From NCBI RefSeq assembly GCF_900103485.1, contig NZ_FNHW01000001.1:407418-471417 (forward strand): a stretch of DNA of 64,000 nucleotides, read 5' to 3'. The position numbers were made by a program, and so were the translations under genes. Below the pieces are notes generated by a model. That model ran no database searches. It was not told the origin of the DNA and saw nothing but the letters and a program-made list of their open reading frames with translations. This stretch comes from Fictibacillus solisalsi. GTDB lineage: Bacteria; Bacillota; Bacilli; Bacillales; Fictibacillaceae. This document shows, one piece after another, positions 25,327 to 32,766 of the stretch. Position 1 is the stretch's first letter; every line of letters starts with the position of its first letter.

Positions 25327-26193
25327 CTATTGCTCGAGCTGGTTGCGTCCCACGTACTTTCCATAGTCAGGGATTGCAATCCGGTCAAACTCCCGGGCCA
25401 ATTTCGAAAGGTTTTCGTCCAGCCATTCCCCGGAGACCGGCCGTCCATGTCCTGTTACGGCGGTATGGGGTTTAAGAGAGTGCAGTTTTTTTACCGATTT
25501 CCAGGCTTCCATCCAGTCGGGGGTAAAGTAGCGCGGCGGGCCGCTGATTTCGAGATGCTGGGTGATTACACTGTACAGATCTTCCTGCTTGACCGTAATA
25601 AAGGCATCTCCCGCAATCAATGCCCGGTCAGCTTCACGGAAAAGAGAGATATGGCCTTCTGTGTGACCTGGCGTGTGCACCCAGCGCCATTCCGGAAGTT
25701 CGGGAACAGAGCCATCTTCTGGCAGGGCATGAACCTGTTTATCAAGATTGATCGCTTCATTGGGAAATAAAAAAGACATTCTTGCTACCATGCCGCCTTC
25801 TACTGAAGGGTCCGGTTTAGGATAATCCTTTTTTCCTGTAACATACGGCAGTTCAAGTGAATGTGCATAAACCGGGACGTTCCAACGGTTCAACAAACCG
25901 ATGATTCCTCCAATATGGTCGAAGTGGGCGTGTGTGAGGATAATGGCCTTTGGAACGGTCTCCTTGCCAAAACGCACTTCCGCTTCTGCGATAATCTTTT
26001 CTGCACAATCGGGCATGCCGGCATCCACCAGCACCCAGCCATTTTTATTTTTCTGATCTTCAACAAAACACAAATTCACGATTTGATTGGTGTAACAGTA
26101 AAGGCCTGGTGCCACTTCTTTTCCTTCCCCGGATGTAACCGAGCTTACGGGTATGTATTTATTGGTAGAAGCGCTTCCTTCCAAATGATCCAT
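25327..26193 (-). CDS. MBL-fold metallo-hydrolase
   Basis: A 288-residue metallo-beta-lactamase-fold protein. The zinc motif is LTHAHFDHIGG (HxHxDH, about residues 96-101), followed by HTPGHTEGH (third His), AGDAF (bridging Asp) and a late GHGRP. It probably hydrolyses a small ester or thioester. ATG 26193 has GGAGGT at seven bases; the in-frame ATG at 26214 overlaps that site and is rejected. It is monocistronic, and the neighbours give no clue to the substrate. Confidence 0.88.
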   Translation of the reverse strand: MDHLEGSASTNKYIPVSSVTSGEGKEVAPGLYCYTNQIVNLCFVEDQKNKNGWVLVDAGMPDCAEKIIAEAEVRFGKETVPKAIILTHAHFDHIGGIIGLLNRWNVPVYAHSLELPYVTGKKDYPKPDPSVEGGMVARMSFLFPNEAINLDKQVHALPEDGSVPELPEWRWVHTPGHTEGHISLFREADRALIAGDAFITVKQEDLYSVITQHLEISGPPRYFTPDWMEAWKSVKKLHSLKPHTAVTGHGRPVSGEWLDENLSKLAREFDRIAIPDYGKYVGRNQLEQ

Positions 26194-26355
26194 GATCAAT
26201 ACCTCCGTATCCATTATTTTCTATACGTCATTATCGTCTTCCAAACGGTATAATTTATGCAGATGCACAGGGTCCAAAAAGCATCAAAGTGGAAAGAAAA
26301 CACGATTAAGTGCTACCTTTGAATAGGAAAGCATTTAAAGACAGGAGGCGAATAC

Positions 26356-27009
26356 ATGAATAAATTAAATGGGCGTATTCTTGTGATGACTTCTGTACAA
26401 CAGGAAAAAGAAGCCATAGAGCGAGGGTGTCAGGACAACAGGGTGGATGTGGTCTTAGCTGGAGTCGGACCTGTCGCAGCAGCGATCAGTACCATGAAGG
26501 CATTGCATGCCAATACATATGATCTGGTAATCAATGCGGGTATTGCGGGCGGATTTCCGGATCGCGCAGAGGTGGGTTCCCTCGTCATTGCCGAGGAAAT
26601 TGTCTGTGCCGATTTAGGTGCCGAATCCCCGGAAGGATTTCTTAGTTTAGATGAACTGGGATTCGGCTCATCAACACGAATTCCGACTGAGAGCAGCCTG
26701 GTGCTCGCATTGTCTTCCGCCTTGGCAGATACGGGTTTGCCTGTACATACTGCTCCAATTCTCACGCTTTCTACAGTAACCGGCACGCAAGTTACGGCTG
26801 ACCGGCTGGCGGAGTTTGAACCCCATGCTGCTGCTGAAGCAATGGAAGGCTATGGTGTCGCATTGGCTGCCAGAGAAAATAATTTGCCTGTACTGGAAAT
26901 TAGGGCGATTTCCAATGCAGTGGGCCCTCGTGACCGCGGAGCATGGAAACTGAAAGAAGCCCTCGAGGCATTAACATCAGCAAGTAAAGTTATGATGGAG
27001 GTACTTTAA
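26356..27009 (+). CDS. mqnB: Futalosine hydrolase MqnB
   Basis: A 217-residue nucleosidase of the PNP/MTAN fold that splits hypoxanthine from futalosine in the futalosine route to menaquinone. Seen in the sequence: INAGIAGGFPDRAEVGSLVIAEEIVCADLGAES, the nucleoside-binding AAEAMEGYGVALAA (Met-Glu contacts ribose), and IRAISNAVGPRDRGAW. RBS AGGAGGCG. It is immediately followed by mqnD, which gives the functional assignment more weight than the nucleosidase fold alone. Confidence 0.93.
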   Translation: MNKLNGRILVMTSVQQEKEAIERGCQDNRVDVVLAGVGPVAAAISTMKALHANTYDLVINAGIAGGFPDRAEVGSLVIAEEIVCADLGAESPEGFLSLDELGFGSSTRIPTESSLVLALSSALADTGLPVHTAPILTLSTVTGTQVTADRLAEFEPHAAAEAMEGYGVALAARENNLPVLEIRAISNAVGPRDRGAWKLKEALEALTSASKVMMEVL

Positions 27010-27010
27010 A

Positions 27011-27868
27011 TTGAGTAAAATGAATATTGCTTTTTCACCGTGTCCAAATGATACGTTTGTCTTTCATGCCTTGGTGCATGGCCTGGTGCCGGGATCACCT
27101 GAATTTGATGTCACCTATGCGGACATTGACATCACGAATGGATTGGCCGCTCGCCAGGAGGGACCTGAAATTTTAAAAATCTCTTATGCTGCCCTCCCTT
27201 GGGTACTGGACCATTATGATCTGATACCATGTGGCGGGGCGCTGGGACGCGGCTGCGGTCCGCTTGTTCTCGTAAAGGAAGAGGGACAGGTAAGCCCCGA
27301 AATGCTTGCGGGAAAAAAGGTAGCTGTTCCAAGTGAACGTTCAACTGCCTATTTGCTGTTCCGTTTATGGGCGGCGCAAAATGTACCTGGTGGGATCGGT
27401 GAGATCGTGATTATGCCGTTTGATCAGATTATGCCGGCGGTAAAGGCGGGAGATATCGATGCGGGCCTTGTTATCCATGAAGCACGTTTTACGTATCAAA
27501 ATTACGGACTGAACCTGCTGGCAGATATGGGGAACTGGTGGGAGGAAGACACCGGATTGCCGATTCCGCTTGGGGCCATCATCGCTAAGAAATCCATGGA
27601 CATTGAATCCATTACAAACTGGATTCGTTCATCTGTCGCCTATGCGTGGGAATTTCCGGAGGCATCAAGAGAGTACGTCATGCAGCATGCAAGTGAACTT
27701 TCCCCCGATGTTGCTCAGCAGCACATCAACTTGTATGTAAATGAATTTACGGCTGACCTCGGGAAAGCAGGATACGAAGCGGTTGTTTCACTTCTGACCC
27801 GGGCGGCAAAGGAAGGGCTCGTACCGGATCGGGATTATGCGGGTCTTCTTTATACATCCGTAAAATAA
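27011..27868 (+). CDS. mqnD: 1,4-dihydroxy-6-naphthoate synthase MqnD
   Basis: A 285-residue enzyme of the MqnA/MqnD family with a periplasmic-binding-protein-like fold. It turns cyclic dehypoxanthinyl futalosine into 1,4-dihydroxy-6-naphthoate. The N-terminal signature FSPCPNDTFVFHALVHG and later VPSERSTAYLLFRLW and IHEARFTYQNYGL are characteristic. It begins at TTG one base after the mqnB stop (an ATG nine bases on is the alternative). mqnA and mqnC are not in the window, so the pathway is split over the chromosome. Confidence 0.94.
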   Translation: MSKMNIAFSPCPNDTFVFHALVHGLVPGSPEFDVTYADIDITNGLAARQEGPEILKISYAALPWVLDHYDLIPCGGALGRGCGPLVLVKEEGQVSPEMLAGKKVAVPSERSTAYLLFRLWAAQNVPGGIGEIVIMPFDQIMPAVKAGDIDAGLVIHEARFTYQNYGLNLLADMGNWWEEDTGLPIPLGAIIAKKSMDIESITNWIRSSVAYAWEFPEASREYVMQHASELSPDVAQQHINLYVNEFTADLGKAGYEAVVSLLTRAAKEGLVPDRDYAGLLYTSVK

Positions 27869-27891
27869 GAAGTCATGAAGGAGGAATAGTG

Positions 27892-28452
27892 ATGAGTGCT
27901 TTACAACTTGATTTTAAAAAAACAGCGTTGGTGATCATTGATTTACAGAAAGGCATCGTCCAGATGCCTGGGGGGAAAGAGGTTGTTGAAAAAACAATTC
28001 CCCTTGTAAAATTGTTCCGAGAGAATGAAGGATTCATCTCTTTTGTCAATGTGGCTTTTCACGATGGAAAAGACGCGTTGCAGCCTGTAACCGATGAACC
28101 TGCTCCTTCTGGTAAACGGCCGGCAGACTGGGCCGAATTTGTTCCTGAACTTGGTGTTCAGCCGGAAGACTACACTGTTACTAAACGGCAGTGGGGTGCT
28201 TTCTTTGGCACTGATCTGGACCTTCAATTGAGGCGCCGGGGCATTGATACGATTGTACTTTGCGGTATCGCGACCAATATTGGCGTGGAGAGCACGGCAA
28301 GAGAAGCCTTCCAATTGGGATACAACCAGATTTTTGTCACGGATGCGATGACAACATTCAGCCAGGAAGCACATGACGCTTCTTGTTCCTTTATCTTTCC
28401 AAGAATTGGAAAGGTACGAACTCTCGAACAATTTCTTTCAGACGTCCGTTGA
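27892..28452 (+). CDS. Isochorismatase-family hydrolase lacking the usual nucleophile Cys
   Basis: A 186-residue protein with the isochorismatase fold: catalytic Asp in VIIDLQKGI, Lys in VTKRQWGAFFGT, and the loop CGIATNIGVESTAREA. In cysteine hydrolases the nucleophile stands where this protein has Gly (NIG instead of N-x-C). True isochorismatases also lack it, so an ether-type hydrolysis is possible and an amidase role less likely. ATG 27892 follows AAGGAGGA; GTG 27889 is the alternative. It is 23 bp behind mqnD and may share its transcript; a link to menaquinone synthesis is only suggested by position. Confidence 0.85.
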   Translation: MSALQLDFKKTALVIIDLQKGIVQMPGGKEVVEKTIPLVKLFRENEGFISFVNVAFHDGKDALQPVTDEPAPSGKRPADWAEFVPELGVQPEDYTVTKRQWGAFFGTDLDLQLRRRGIDTIVLCGIATNIGVESTAREAFQLGYNQIFVTDAMTTFSQEAHDASCSFIFPRIGKVRTLEQFLSDVR

Positions 28453-28453
28453 T

Positions 28454-28480
28454 AAATAATCGTTCAAAACGGTTATTTTA
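28454..28480 (+). terminator. Weak terminator after the isochorismatase-like gene
   Basis: AAATAATCGTT and AACGGTTATTT pair with one G-T around CAA and end in TTTTA. Confidence 0.5.
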
Positions 28481-28507
28481 CATTCATACTACCTTTGTAT
28501 TGATTGT

Positions 28508-28689
28508 CTAATATGCAGCGGTGAAATAAGTAAAAGGGAGTTCCGAAACCGGCACTTCCTTTTTAAAATTGATAATCCCCTTATATTCCATTTCAACATC
28601 CACTTTTGGATGGATGGAAAGTGTTCTATAGTCCTTTTCCCCCTAAGACCCGAAAGGTTGATTCGGTTAGCAATAGTATGAAGCACCAA
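28508..28689 (-). pseudogene. Frameshifted remnant of a small unrecognised protein gene
   Basis: On the minus strand the frame ending at TAG 28508-28510 encodes 44 protein-like residues (KDYRTLSIHPKVDVEM, then EYKGIINFKKEVPVSELPF and a FTYFTAAY end). It is closed upstream by TAG 28643-28645. The adjacent frame upstream reads VLHTIANRINLSGLRGK. One missing base in the GGGGGAAAA run at about 28634-28642 would join them. No good start or ribosome site is visible. I do not recognise the family. Together with two terminators this fills the 28453-28752 gap. Confidence 0.35.
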
Positions 28690-28722
28690 GTGGAAAATGA
28701 TTATACAGATTATGAAACAGTT

Positions 28723-28748
28723 AAAGGCACCCCTGTCAGGGTGCCTTT
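28723..28748 (-). terminator. Hairpin after the 186-residue membrane protein gene
   Basis: AAAGGCACCC and GGGTGCCTTT form a perfect 10-bp stem five bases past the stop of the minus-strand gene; the T tail is short. Confidence 0.55.
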
Positions 28749-28752
28749 CCTT

Positions 28753-29313
28753 TCATTTGATGTTCCATCGCTTTTTCAAAATAAGCAAGGTAAGCTCTGT
28801 CCATCCAAAGCTATAAGCCAAGGAAAACAAAAAGAGGCCTGGTAGCAGAATACTGTTTCGAGAATAAGGGAAGTCAGCGCCGAAAAGAGGAAAGGACAAT
28901 CCATAAAGCATTATACACATGCCAAAAAATAGAAAGATACAGCCTGAGAGAGCAATGAAAAGGCGCCGTTTCAGTTTGTTAAACCCCAAGCCCAGGCCAA
29001 TACCCAGCATGCCGGTTGTAAATGTGAATATTAATACTTCTGCGGGCTGGATGATGACGAGAAGAATAATCGTTAATGTGTAGGTATAGAGTCCATATAA
29101 AAGGGATATTAAAGTCATTACAATGACCGGCAGCGTGGAAAAAGGGCTGATACACATGCCTGCGACAGGGATGGTTCCTCCTGCAGATTGCAGGAGGGCA
29201 GCAATGGCGGAGACCAGGGAAACAAAAACGATCCAGGACGTAGCAGGAAAGTGCATACGAATGTCAGTCGCTTTCTCCTGTAACGATACAATTGGTTTAT
29301 TAAATAAATTCAT
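28753..29313 (-). CDS. Conserved membrane protein of unknown function
   Basis: A 186-residue integral membrane protein with about five or six hydrophobic helices. Residues 25-120 contain Gly/Pro-rich segments (GGTIPVAGMCISPFSTLPVIVMTLISLLYGLYTY) that recall substrate-binding subunits of small vitamin carriers, but I cannot assign it. I chose ATG 29313, six bases after TTGGAGG; a TTG 12 bases upstream lies within that site. It is monocistronic. Confidence 0.7.
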   Translation of the reverse strand: MNLFNKPIVSLQEKATDIRMHFPATSWIVFVSLVSAIAALLQSAGGTIPVAGMCISPFSTLPVIVMTLISLLYGLYTYTLTIILLVIIQPAEVLIFTFTTGMLGIGLGLGFNKLKRRLFIALSGCIFLFFGMCIMLYGLSFPLFGADFPYSRNSILLPGLFLFSLAYSFGWTELTLLILKKRWNIK

Positions 29314-29380
29314 TGGATCCTCCAAATATACTTTTATCCGTGACTATACCAATATAGTCTTAATCTTCGGGAGAAGACCT

Positions 29381-29413
29381 AAAAAAGACACCTCGTTTAA
29401 CGAAGTGTCTTTT
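29381..29413 (-). terminator. Terminator of the AraJ-like MFS gene
   Basis: AAAAGACACCTCG pairs with CGAAGTGTCTTTT (one G-T), followed on the minus strand by six T, directly past the stop at 29417. Confidence 0.85.
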
Positions 29414-29416
29414 GAT

Positions 29417-30589
29417 TTACATATTATGTTTAATTGGAGAAAAATGTTGATTTCGTTTTGCCATGGAAATAAGCGCCGCAGCGAGGGCAATAATAATGAA
29501 ACAGCCGCCGACGGTTGCATTGGATTCAACAGAGGACTGTTCAATGACAAAGCCGCCAATGGCAGATCCAAATGCAATCCCAAAGTGCAGGGCAGTGTTA
29601 TTCAGGCTTTGCTGAATATCCGATGTTTCGGCTGTAGAGGATTCAATAAGATAACTTTGCATGGCCGGTGTGATGGCCCAGCTCAGCATGCTCCAAATCA
29701 CCATAACACCCAAAAAGAGGGGCAGTGAAAACGTCGTATAGGGGATGACGAACATGGTCAGGCCAAAAACGATAATAAAACCAATGATGGATTTCCGAGT
29801 GCCGATTCGGTCCGCAAGGGTTCCGCCAACGCCGCCTCCGGCTACTGCCGCACAGCCGAAAATGAGGTAGACGATGCTCACCCAGTTACCGTTCAGGCCC
29901 AGAACTGTTTTTAAAAACGGTGTTAAATATCCATACAGCGTTAAATGTCCGGCCAAAAAGAGAAACGAAGTTAATTGAGCGAACAGCAGCCTGCGGTTTT
30001 TTAGCGTTCTTAATTGTTTTATAAGGGAAACGGCTGGCTTTGAAAACATGGAATCCATAAAGAAATAAACACCTGCCATGGAGAAGAGCGTTAATCCTGC
30101 AATCAGGATGAAAGGAGCTCTCCATCCAAAGGCATTCCCAAGCATAAGTCCGATCGGAACGCCGAGAACAAGGGAAGCGCTGATTCCCATGAATACCACA
30201 CCGATAGCTCTGGCCCGATAGTCTTCAGAGACGATCGATGAGGCGATAGTAATACATAAAACGACCAGCAGCGATCCGCTTGCCGCCGAAACAATACGGG
30301 CGATCAACAACATACTGTAGGAAGGGCTGAAGACCGCAATAGCATTCCCAATAAAAAAAATCAGGAGAGAGATCAGCGTCAGTTTCTTTCTCTCAACCTT
30401 TGACGTCATCATCAACAGTACAGGTGAAGCGACGGCAAATACAAGGGAAAAAACCGTAATCAGAAAGCCGGCTTTCCCGATGCTGACCTGTAAATCCTGT
30501 GCAACCAAATCTAAAATCCCGCCTATGATCAGTTCGACCATCCCTACAACAAAGGAAACGATCGTCAATAAGTAAACACGTTTATTCAT
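29417..30589 (-). CDS. MFS transporter, DHA1/AraJ-like
   Basis: A 390-residue exporter-type carrier with 12 membrane helices. The helix-4 stretch LIARIVSAASGSLLVVLCITIASSIVSEDYRARAIGVVF and the motif GVPIGLMLGNAFGWRAPFILIAG are typical of the DHA1 drug/sugar-efflux group that includes AraJ and B. subtilis YtbD. ATG 30589 follows AAAGGGTGA at eight bases; a GTG at 30598 overlaps that site. It is divergent from a TrmB-family regulator, with an imperfect palindrome between them. The exported compound is unknown. Confidence 0.88.
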   Translation of the reverse strand: MNKRVYLLTIVSFVVGMVELIIGGILDLVAQDLQVSIGKAGFLITVFSLVFAVASPVLLMMTSKVERKKLTLISLLIFFIGNAIAVFSPSYSMLLIARIVSAASGSLLVVLCITIASSIVSEDYRARAIGVVFMGISASLVLGVPIGLMLGNAFGWRAPFILIAGLTLFSMAGVYFFMDSMFSKPAVSLIKQLRTLKNRRLLFAQLTSFLFLAGHLTLYGYLTPFLKTVLGLNGNWVSIVYLIFGCAAVAGGGVGGTLADRIGTRKSIIGFIIVFGLTMFVIPYTTFSLPLFLGVMVIWSMLSWAITPAMQSYLIESSTAETSDIQQSLNNTALHFGIAFGSAIGGFVIEQSSVESNATVGGCFIIIALAAALISMAKRNQHFSPIKHNM

Positions 30590-30610
30590 AGTACTCACCC
30601 TTTATAAAAA

Positions 30611-30630
30611 GTTACCACTGTAATAGTAAC
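30611..30630. promoter_or_regulatory. Candidate operator between MFS and TrmB genes
   Basis: GTTACCACTGTAATAGTAAC is an inverted repeat in which 7 of 10 base pairs match, including the outer GTTAC/GTAAC. It lies 22 bp before the MFS start and 100 bp before the regulator start, in the only shared control region. Confidence 0.45.
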
Positions 30631-30729
30631 ATTATTTATAAGAAAAACAAGACAAAAATGCTGGTGTGTAGAAAATGGAAGGCACTATGGTATGATGAGC
30701 TTACGAAATTGAGGCAAGGAGCTACGAAC

Positions 30730-31488
30730 ATGCTGCAGCAATTTGGATTTACACAATATGAAAGCCAGGTGTATCAATCGCTGGTCACCTCTGAACAGCC
30801 CCTTGATGCCACCGGAGTCGTCAAGGGTTCCGGTGTTCCCCGCGCAAAGGTGTATGAGGTGCTCCACCGTCTGGCGGAAAAGGGTATGATTTTGGAGTCA
30901 ACGGTTGAAAAAAAACGCCTTTATTCTGCATTGCCGGTTGAGTCTGCCATTGAAAAACTTAAAGCAGATTTTGAGGCGAATGTTCAGCAGCTAAGAGAGG
31001 CCAAGAGGAAACAAACCATTACAGACGACAGGGTCTGGACGCTGAAGGATAATCAATCGATACAATCGTTGATGAAAGGCTTGTTGGAGAAAGCTGAACA
31101 GTCTGTCATTCTTTCCGGCTGGTCCGACGATCTGAGTTCTTATTTGCCGCTCTTGGAGAATAAGTATAACGATGGTATCGATGTGAAAATCCACGTGATC
31201 GGAGAGCTTTTCACAGTCATTCCCGACGTCTCCACGTTATTGCCCGATACCCAGCATGGAACGCTTGAACGAAGCCGGATCCTTATTATTGATCAGCGGG
31301 AAATGCTCTTTGCGGGCATCGAAGATACCGTATGGCAGGCGATTCGCACGCAATCCAAGCCGCTTGTGAAGTTTTTTACAGAGTTCTTCTATCATGATGT
31401 GGCATTAACAGAAATCACGAGAAAGTATAAAGATATTGTGATGGAAGATAAAGCTGTACGGGAAGTGCTGTTGAATTTGAGGTATTAG
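30730..31488 (+). CDS. TrmB-family transcriptional regulator
   Basis: A 252-residue regulator. The N-terminal winged helix (about 1-75, FGFTQYESQVYQSLVTSEQPLDATGVVKGSGVPRAKVYEVLHRLAEKGMI) is of the TrmB type, followed by a coiled linker and an effector domain (about 110-250) with the PLD-like TrmB fold (LLEKAEQSVILSGWSDDL; ILIIDQREMLFAGIED). The ATG at 30730 is preceded by AAGGAG; the longer frame from 30658 has no such site. TrmB proteins in Firmicutes usually control the adjacent carrier, here the divergent MFS gene. Confidence 0.88.
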   Translation: MLQQFGFTQYESQVYQSLVTSEQPLDATGVVKGSGVPRAKVYEVLHRLAEKGMILESTVEKKRLYSALPVESAIEKLKADFEANVQQLREAKRKQTITDDRVWTLKDNQSIQSLMKGLLEKAEQSVILSGWSDDLSSYLPLLENKYNDGIDVKIHVIGELFTVIPDVSTLLPDTQHGTLERSRILIIDQREMLFAGIEDTVWQAIRTQSKPLVKFFTEFFYHDVALTEITRKYKDIVMEDKAVREVLLNLRY

Positions 31489-31508
31489 AAGCAACATAGG
31501 CATCCAAG

Positions 31509-31535
31509 GAAAACCCGCTGTCCAAGCGGGTTTTT
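31509..31535 (+). terminator. Intrinsic terminator after the TrmB gene
   Basis: AAACCCGCT and AGCGGGTTT form a 9-bp stem followed by T residues. Confidence 0.85.
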
Positions 31536-31617
31536 AAATGGATAAAATTTCCGTGTTCACAATACAACGATTTAGGGTAAAGGTCTGTAGGACAACAACA
31601 GAACGGGAGTTGCTAGA

Positions 31618-32373
31618 ATGAAAAATAAAAAACCGGTGATAGGTATTACTTGTTCCACGAAGGATATTGGAGGGCTTGAAACGGCCTATCTTCATTACAG
31701 TTATACGACATCAGTGATGAGGGCCGGCGGGGTGCCCGTTATCTTACCCATGGCAGATAAAGAGATAGCGAGAGAATGGGCGGCTCTGTGCGATGGTATT
31801 CTGCTCAGTGGTGGCGAGGATATGGATCCCCAGCAAATCGGTGCCGAACCTCATCCAAATCTCGGCAAGGTCATTCCGGAAAGAGACAAGACAGAAATGG
31901 ATCTCATTGAGTTTGCCAAGGAGCAGGATATGCCGGTTTTCGCCATTTGCCGGGGAATCCAGGTGCTTAATGGTGCGCTCGGTGGTACTCTGTACCAGGA
32001 CATATATGATGAAAGGGAAAAGGTCATTAAGCATTATCAGGATGGTGCAAGGGACGCTGCCACCCACTCCATCTCGATCGAGGAAGGCTCGGTGCTGGCT
32101 GAAATTATCGGAAGCAACGAAACTTCCGTCAACAGCTTTCATCATGGAGCTGTCCAAGAAGTGGCACCCGGCATGAAAGTCACGGCCAAGGCACCGGATG
32201 GTATCATTGAAGCGATTGAAAGTGAAGACTTTAATAAAAATTGGATCCTTGCTGTTCAGTGGCATCCCGAGGATATGACCGAGGTGAGCGAAGAAATGTA
32301 CCGATTGTTTACCTATTTTGTTAAAGCGGCAGAGGAACGTGCAGGGAAGAAAGAAACCGTATCCTCTTCATAA
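31618..32373 (+). CDS. Gamma-glutamyl-gamma-aminobutyrate hydrolase family protein (PuuD-like)
   Basis: A 251-residue class I glutamine-amidotransferase-fold hydrolase. The catalytic Cys lies in VFAICRGIQVLNGALGG (about residue 115), and the His-Glu pair in VQWHPEDM (about 219-221). The opening KPVIGITCS and the GGEDMDPQQIG stretch are typical of the PuuD group, which removes gamma-linked glutamate from small amines. It is monocistronic between terminators. The true substrate may differ from that of E. coli PuuD, as no putrescine genes are nearby. Confidence 0.9.
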   Translation: MKNKKPVIGITCSTKDIGGLETAYLHYSYTTSVMRAGGVPVILPMADKEIAREWAALCDGILLSGGEDMDPQQIGAEPHPNLGKVIPERDKTEMDLIEFAKEQDMPVFAICRGIQVLNGALGGTLYQDIYDEREKVIKHYQDGARDAATHSISIEEGSVLAEIIGSNETSVNSFHHGAVQEVAPGMKVTAKAPDGIIEAIESEDFNKNWILAVQWHPEDMTEVSEEMYRLFTYFVKAAEERAGKKETVSSS

Positions 32374-32381
32374 AAACCATC

Positions 32382-32418
32382 AAAAAAGCGGCGGATTGCT
32401 GAAATCCGCCGCTTTTTT
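32382..32418. terminator. Bidirectional terminator
   Basis: AAAAAAGCGGCGGATT and AATCCGCCGCTTTTTT are perfect 16-bp arms between two convergent genes. Confidence 0.93.
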
Positions 32419-32691
32419 CTAATTTTCATAGTTATGCTGTTCTTCAATCCGTCCGTGTTCGTTATGGATGATGGCCATGGTGCCGGCTTTTTCTGCCATG
32501 CGGTTGGCCTCTTTTACCGCTTCGGATTTGGAGCCGGTTGTGTGTTGTGGCTCGTCTTCTCCTTCTTTCTTTACAGCCCAGCCTTCTTGTTCATGAGGAA
32601 CCACATGGAAGTGGGCTTTATCGGTTCCTGCCCGGTCCTCGAAATATTGGTCGCGCTCCTCATTTCCAGAACGATTGTTGTTTTGTGCCAT
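32419..32691 (-). CDS. DUF2188 domain protein
   Basis: A 90-residue hydrophilic protein. Residues 26-80 show the DUF2188 pattern HVVPHEQEGWAVKKEGE, then KSEAVKEANRMAEKAG and MAIIHNEHGRI. The family is widespread and of unknown function. RBS AGGAGGG. A sigma-B-like promoter lies 40-65 bp upstream, suggesting a general-stress protein. Confidence 0.88.
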   Translation of the reverse strand: MAQNNNRSGNEERDQYFEDRAGTDKAHFHVVPHEQEGWAVKKEGEDEPQHTTGSKSEAVKEANRMAEKAGTMAIIHNEHGRIEEQHNYEN

Positions 32692-32733
32692 GATATACCC
32701 TCCTGTGTGATGAATTAATCAATGTACTATACT

Positions 32734-32757
32734 CTACCCGCATCTGTAGGTTTCAAC
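32734..32757 (-). promoter_or_regulatory. Putative sigma-B promoter of the DUF2188 gene
   Basis: On the minus strand GTTGAA (32752-32757), 12-base spacer, GGGTAG (32734-32739), close to GTTTAA-N12-15-GGGTAT. Confidence 0.4.
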
Positions 32758-32766
32758 ACGGGTTGT

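Noticed and set aside
28532-28565. Hairpin AAAAGGGAGTTCCG/CGGCACTTCCTTTT as terminator of the isochorismatase-like gene
   Set aside because: It has two mismatches and lies inside the decayed minus-strand gene; a better candidate lies at 28454.
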